Source of the DNA: Tetraselmis striata | Lineage: Eukaryota > Chlorophyta > Chlorodendrophyceae > Chlorodendrales > Chlorodendraceae | NCBI GenBank assembly: GCA_006384855.1 | Contig: VCJN01002241.1 | Span: 42,198-106,197 of the forward strand | Direction of reading: 5' to 3' | DNA: 64,000 bases | Shown here: positions 58,854 through 64,000 of the stretch, piece after piece | Layout: each line of letters begins with the position of its first letter | How positions within the stretch are numbered: the first letter of the stretch is position 1 | Made by a program: the position numbers and the translations under genes | The notes under the pieces: model-generated | What the model was told of the DNA's origin: nothing | The model's input: the letters and a program-made list of their open reading frames with translations, nothing else | Databases searched by the model: none

Positions 58854-61800
58854 ATGGCGGAGCTGCAGTCACAGGCGTCGGGTTCCGATTCGGGCTGGGC
58901 GGCGTCCTACAAGTCCGAGGTAGGCCCCCTGTCCTCCGTCTTCTCTCTTGATCCTCTGCTTCTCCATCTCCTTCTCCCCACCAGCCCCCCAATGGAAGGG
59001 GTCCGCCGGGCTGATGCATGGACGCGCTGGGCTCACAGGGCTCTGCGGCAAGCGATGTCGACCTAAACGGCTTCCTGGAGGGCGAGGAGGTGCAGTCCGC
59101 GCTGCGCGTGGGTGGCGGCGATGAGGATGGCTGGGGCAGCATGGAGCTGGAGGTGGACCTGCCCGGCGCTGGCTGCGGGGAGGCAGATGAGGACGAGTGG
59201 GGCCTGGGCAAGGCCGATGTGGCGACGCCGCCGGCCCCGCCGCAGGAGCCGGTCGCCGCGATGGCGGGCAAGAAGAAGAAGGTGGTAAAGAAGGTGGTGG
59301 TGGTGAAGAAGAAGACGAAGGGGTTGGCGGCGTCCGGGCTCCAGCAGGCCGGCGCCCCCGGTGATCCGCTGCCCGGCGATGGCAGCAGCTCCGCCACAGC
59401 GATGTCCCCCAGCGCGGGCGTGACCTACCCGCCTGTCGAAGCTCCGCCCCCAGGGGTGAGCGCCCCGAAAGGGGGGAATGCCAAGGCGTGGCAGGCCGAG
59501 GTGGTGGCGGATTCGGAGGGCTGGGCGGATGGATCACTAGACATGGCGGAGCAGCCACCGGTGGGGGCTGAATGGGACGCTCAGCCAGAGGTGGCGGGCA
59601 CCGTCTCACCCCCGCAGCCAACTGCCAAAGAGGCGGATGGTGAAGGCTGGGCGGATGAGTCACTGGACATGGCAGAGCAGACGCCGCCAGGGGCCGAGTT
59701 GGGCGTCCAGCCGCAGGTGGCGAAGGCGTTGCCAGCCACTCAGCTGCCAGCAGAGGCGGCCAATGCTGAGGGCTCGATTGAAGAGGCGCTGGAGGTGACG
59801 GAGCAGCCGGCTGTGGGAGCTTCTTTGAGCGCTCAGCCAGAGGGTGTGCAGAAGATGCAGCCCAGGCAACAGCCTACCGACACGACTGATGCTGAGGGCT
59901 GGATGGACGAGACGATGGAGGTGATGGAGCAGCCACCTGTGGGAGCTATTCTGGGCGCTCAGCCGCAGGTGGCGGAGGGGTTGCAACCCACTCAGCCGAC
60001 TGATGCTGCGGAGGGCCGGATGGTCGAGGTGCTGGACATGGCGGAGCAGATGCCGCCAGGGGCCGAGTTGGGCGTCGAGCCGCAGGTTATGGAGGCGTTG
60101 CCGGCCGCACAGCCGTCAACAGAGGTGGCCGATGCTGAGGGCTGGATGGATGAGACGCTGGAGGCGATGGAGCAGCCACCTGTGGGAGCTTCTTTGAGCG
60201 CTCAGCCGCAGGTGGCGGAGGAGTTGCAACTCACTCAGGTGCCTGAGGCTGCGGAGGGCCGGATGTGCGAGTCGCTGGAAGTCGCGGAGGAGCCGCCTGT
60301 GGGAGCTACGCTGAGCGCTCAGCCGCAGGTGGCGGAGGCATTGCAACCAACTCGGCTACCTATTGAGGCAGCTGGTGCTGAGGGCTGGATGGACGAGGCG
60401 CTAGAGGTCGCAGAGCAGCTACCGGCGGGGGCTGAATGGAGTGCCCAACCACAGGTGGCGGAGGGGTTGCAATCCACTCAGCCGCCTGATGCTGCGGAGG
60501 GCCGGATGACCGAGGCGCTGGACATGGCGGTGCAGACGCCGCCAGGGGCCGAGTTGGGCGTCCAGCCGCAGGTTATGGAGGCATTGCCGGCCGCACAGCC
60601 GCCAGCAGAGGCGGCCGATGCTGAGGGCTGGATGGATGAGGCCCTGGAAGTGATGGAGCAGCCACCTGTGGGAGCTTCTTTGAGCGCTCAGCCGCAGGTG
60701 GCGGAGGGGTTGCAACCTAGGCAGCAGCCTACCGACACGACTGATGCTGAGGGCTGGATGGACGAGGCGCTGGAGGTGATGGAGCAGCCTCCGGCGGGGG
60801 CTAAATGGGGCGCCCAACCGCAGGTGGCGGAGGCATTGCAGACCGCACAGCCCCCAGCAGAGGTGGCCGATGCTGAGGGCTTGGTGGATGAGGCCCTGGA
60901 AGTGATGGAGCAGCCACCTGTGGGAGCTATTCTGGGCGCTCAGCCAGAGGTGGCGGAGGAATTGCCGCAGGCTTCTGATGAAACGGCTGAAGTCAGTGAT
61001 GTTGCGGCAACAGCGGACACAACGACTGCTGCTGATCTACAGCCCCCTGATGACGCCGCTGGCGGCAGGCGGACAGGCACGGTGCCGGCAGCAGGGGCAG
61101 AGGACTCCTCACCGCTAGCAGCGCCGGCTCCTGCGCCTCCGCCTCCTGCTGCCGTGCCAGCCGCGGGCCCCAAGTCCGCCGGCGGCTACCGCATCGTCAA
61201 GAAGAATCCCTTTGGCGGTCCGGATATCAGCGACGGCGGCATGGATGCGATGCTGAGCCCCTTCGAGACGGCACAGCCAAGCGGGACAGCCGCGGCAGGG
61301 CCGCCGCCGCCGCCGCGTGTCTCTGCAGCTCCTCCCCCAGCCGCGCCGCCCTCCGTGGGCGGATTCCGCATTGCCAAGAAGAATCCTTTTGCTGACGCGG
61401 CCGCGGACGATGACTTTTTTGGCGGCTTGGACGGCCCGCCCCCGCCGCCTGCCAGACCCGCGCCCGCGGTTGCGCCCTCCAGCTGGCGCCCGGCAGCTGT
61501 GGCCACGCCCTTTGGCAACACCCCCCTGTCGCACGCGGCAGCAGGGGACGGCAGCGAGTTTTTTGACGACGCACCGCCGCCGCCGCCGCCCCCGGCAGCG
61601 GTGCCAGCGGACGCCGGGCCGCCGCCCCCAGCGGCTGCCTGGCCGACCCAGCCGCAGCCGCACTCCCAGGCGGGGTGGCAGCAGCAGCAGCAGGACCTGG
61701 TTGGCTTCCAGCAGCTTGGGCAATCAGCCGAATCGCAGCAGCAGGGTTACGGATATCCGCAGACGCCCTCGGCCGGCGAGCAGGCGAGCTACCAGGCGTA

Positions 61801-64000
61801 CGGAAGCTACGGTGAGAAGGAAACATACGCGTACCCGGGGCAGGAGGCGCAGGGCCAGCAGTACAGCTGCGAGTACGGCGGACAGGATGCCTATGGCGCC
61901 GGCGGGACACAGCAGGCGCAGTCACAGGAGCAGGCATATCAGCACCAGAATGGGTATGGAGCCGCCAGCACGGAGGCGGCAGAGGGGCAGAATCAGCACT
62001 CTTACCAGTATGAGTATGGCGCCCCAGGGGCTGAGGCGACTGGCCAGCAGCAACAGGCCTACCAGCATCAGTACGCATATGGCGCCGCCGGCAGTGAGGC
62101 AGCGGCCAATCCGGGTCAGCAGGGTTATCAGTATGCGAACGGTGCCGCCGGTGCAGCGGCGGCGAGCCAAGGCTACCAGTACGACTATCAGTATGGACAC
62201 CATGCCGGCCAGCAGCAGCAGCAGCAGCAGCAGGACTGGCAAGCGCAGCAGGCGCCACCCAGCGGCGGCCCCACTTCTCACCCGGGCAGCCATGCGCAGC
62301 CACATATGTATGTGCCCGGGGCCGCAGCACCCTCCAATGGCCCTACCAGCCAGGAGAACGGCTACCCGGCAGCCGCTGCGCAGCACGCCAGCCACGGGTA
62401 CCAGCAGCAGCAGCAGCAGCAGCAGCAGGCCTCTCCGGCATGGGGGCACTTCCACGCAGCGGCGCAGGACGACGGCACCAGTTTCTTCGATGACAGCTTT
62501 GGCGGAGCAGAGCCCACCGCCACCGAGGACCCCCCGCCGCCTGTCCTGCCAGTGCCTGTGCCTGCTGGCGGCGGGGACGACAGCTTCTTCGACAATCTCG
62601 GCGGGGATGACGACGGCGGCGGAGTTGCGGCCGGGAGCCAGATGGGGGCCCCACTGCCGCTCAGCTCTGCCGGCCGGCCCGACCCCAAAGGCTTTCCTCC
62701 GCCTGCCCCGACAGCGCCAATGCCAGCAAGCGGAGGAGATGACAGCTTCTTCGACAATATTGGCGAGGACGGAGCTGAAAGCGGGGCCCACGTCGGCGCC
62801 CCGCCCTCGCAGAGCTCTGCTGGCCACCCCTCCACCAACAGCACCGGGTGGCAGCACTTCGGCGCGCCTGAGGCGCAGCCACCGGCCGGTGCAGGCCCGC
62901 CAAGCGCTGGCAGCACCGGCTGGCAGCAGGTTGACGCTCCTGAGACGCAGTCACCTTCCGCATCAGCTCCACCTCCCACCGACAGCGCCGGCTTCCAGCA
63001 GTTTGGTGCTCCGGAGGTTCAGGCGCTTGCCGCGGACAGCACTGGCTTTCAGCAATTCGCAGCCAAGGCGCAGCCACCAGCCTCTGCGCCACTGCCCACC
63101 ACAGATAGCGCCCGTTTCCAGCAGTTTGGCGCCGCAGACCCGCACACGCCTGACAGCACCGGCTGGCAGCAGTATGGCGCTCCTGAGACGCAGCCCCCTT
63201 CCACATCAGCTGCTCCTAGCACCAACAGCGCCGGCTTCCAGCACTTTGGTGCTCCAGAGGTTCAGGCGTCCGCCGCACACAGGACCGGCTTTCAGCAATT
63301 TGGGGCCGAGGCACAGCCAACGGCCGGTGCAGCTGCACCTCCCACCAACAGCGCCGGCTTCCAGCACTTTGGCGCTCCAGAGGCTCACGCGCCCGCCACG
63401 GATAGCGCGGGCTTCCAGCAGTTCGGAGCCGCGCAGGAGCAGCCGAGCGGTAGCTCTGATTACTCGCAGCCGCCTGCCCCCGCCGGGCAGTTTCAGTCCT
63501 TCGGCTCGGATCAGTTCCAGAACTACCAGGCCGACGCCCAGCAGTACCATCATGGCTACCAGTACAGCGACCAGGGCGGCGGCGCACAAGCCTCAGCCGA
63601 GGGGTATGACTACGGCGTGCGCAACAACCCCGCGTACGGGGAGTGGGGCTCGCCTGCGAAGGCGCAGCCGCACGGCGGTTACGCCGCCACGGCCGGCGGC
63701 TACGCCTATGGCTGGGGGGACCAGGTGCGCCCCTCCTGCCGCCCCTGCCCCTGCCGTCCCTGCGGGCACGTCATCAGATATGCATGACATCCTTGCAGAA
63801 TTGCCACAATTGCTCGGAGGCGGGTGGGGGATCTTGCTGACGCTGCGATAACTTTCGCTCCGGCAGGCATCATCAGGCCACCCCGCCCAACAGATGATGG
63901 TCCCGCGCGTGCCGTCTCTGGCTCAGGCATGAGTCCCCCCCCCCCCCCCCCCCCTCTACCACCAAGCAGCTGCGTCTGCCCGGACTCATCCTGTCCGGCT
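58854..64000 (+). CDS. Large repeat-rich scaffold-like protein, 3' end outside window
   Basis: Exon 1 58,854-58,919 (MAELQSQASGSDSGWAASYK) joins exon 2 59,039-63,724 in phase, giving 1584 residues so far. More exons follow past a GTGCGC donor. Order: acidic N-part, a Lys/Val block from residue 100 (KKKKVVKKVVVV), twelve ~40-residue repeats (180-668), two GG(Y/F)RI(V/A)KKNPF motifs at about 740 and 800, Pro-rich stretches, a Gln/Tyr/Gly-rich domain (about 925-1090), DDSFFDN motifs, and FQxFGAPE repeats (about 1290-1490). NPF is the ligand of EH domains in endocytic proteins. The rest resembles low-complexity scaffolds of vesicle coats or RNA granules. I cannot name the family. Confidence 0.7.
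59510..60985 (+). repeat. Twelve coding repeats of about 117-126 bp
   Basis: Each encodes (D/A)AEGWMDEALEVMEQPPVG followed by A-x-L/W-x-AQPQVAE and a Pro-rich joint, 39-42 residues. Alternation of GWMDE and GRMxE units suggests duplication of pairs. Confidence 0.85.
63935..63954 (+). repeat. Intronic poly-C run at the window end
   Basis: About 20 C residues, shortly before a CCAAGCAG acceptor-like site at about 63,962-63,969. This fits the intron style of the other host genes. Confidence 0.5.

Noticed and set aside
61317..63851. An 844-codon plus-strand ORF in another frame of the large gene
   Set aside because: It lies entirely within the frame of the 58,854 gene, is Arg/Pro/Ser-rich as expected for an off-frame reading of GC-rich repeats, and shows no motif.

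Overview
The window reads as nuclear DNA of a GC-rich eukaryote, most likely a green alga. Six intron-containing host genes can be rebuilt from their splice sites. The lipid kinase among them is of the plant PI4K-beta type, and several predicted proteins begin with Ala/Arg/Ser-rich organelle-type leaders. Introns carry very long poly-C or poly-G runs. No bacterial operons, ribosome binding sites or CRISPR arrays were seen. I cannot name the species.

Positions 1-25,792 are a graveyard of transposable elements. They hold a reverse-transcriptase element bounded by inverted repeats (421-4080) with a second RT fragment behind it. Next come two copies of a dispersed family whose protein carries a Tudor/Agenet-like motif (7195-8230 and 9314-10,615). 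Broken ORFs and a 119-bp hairpin (14,460-14,578) follow. Then comes a 10.5-kb element (15,263-25,792) with perfect 22-bp CACTG...CAGTG termini and a matching TTT on each side. This element contains a tandem array of ~370-bp units that are each near-palindromic, a Cys-rich ORF, two GC-rich 30-bp minisatellites, and two decayed copies of a BED-finger plus Tudor-like gene. The two copies arose by tandem duplication of its right end.

The host gene island spans about 27.2-45.9 kb. It encodes a plastid-type J-domain protein (27,218-28,839), a DUF493 protein (minus, 30,137-31,358), protein phosphatase inhibitor 2 (32,051-33,767), a small basic protein (minus, 34,219-34,886), a membrane J-domain protein (38,252-39,659), plant-type PI4K-beta (39,727-44,392) and a thioredoxin-like protein (minus, 44,814-45,813). 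A 2.2-kb element holding head-to-head RT fragments interrupts the island at 35.26-37.47 kb.

From about 46 to 57.8 kb the DNA is again mostly mobile: a third copy of the Tudor family, a broken ORF1-like gene, a tRNA-derived SINE related to a repeat inside the DnaJ intron, and a tyrosine-recombinase element between direct repeats. The window ends inside a large repeat-rich gene (58,854 to beyond 64,000) with NPF motifs and Gln/Tyr/Pro-rich segments.

Host gene models rest on uninterrupted phase across GT-AG introns and on recognisable family motifs. Transposon models are fragments. Functions of unrecognised ORFs are left open.
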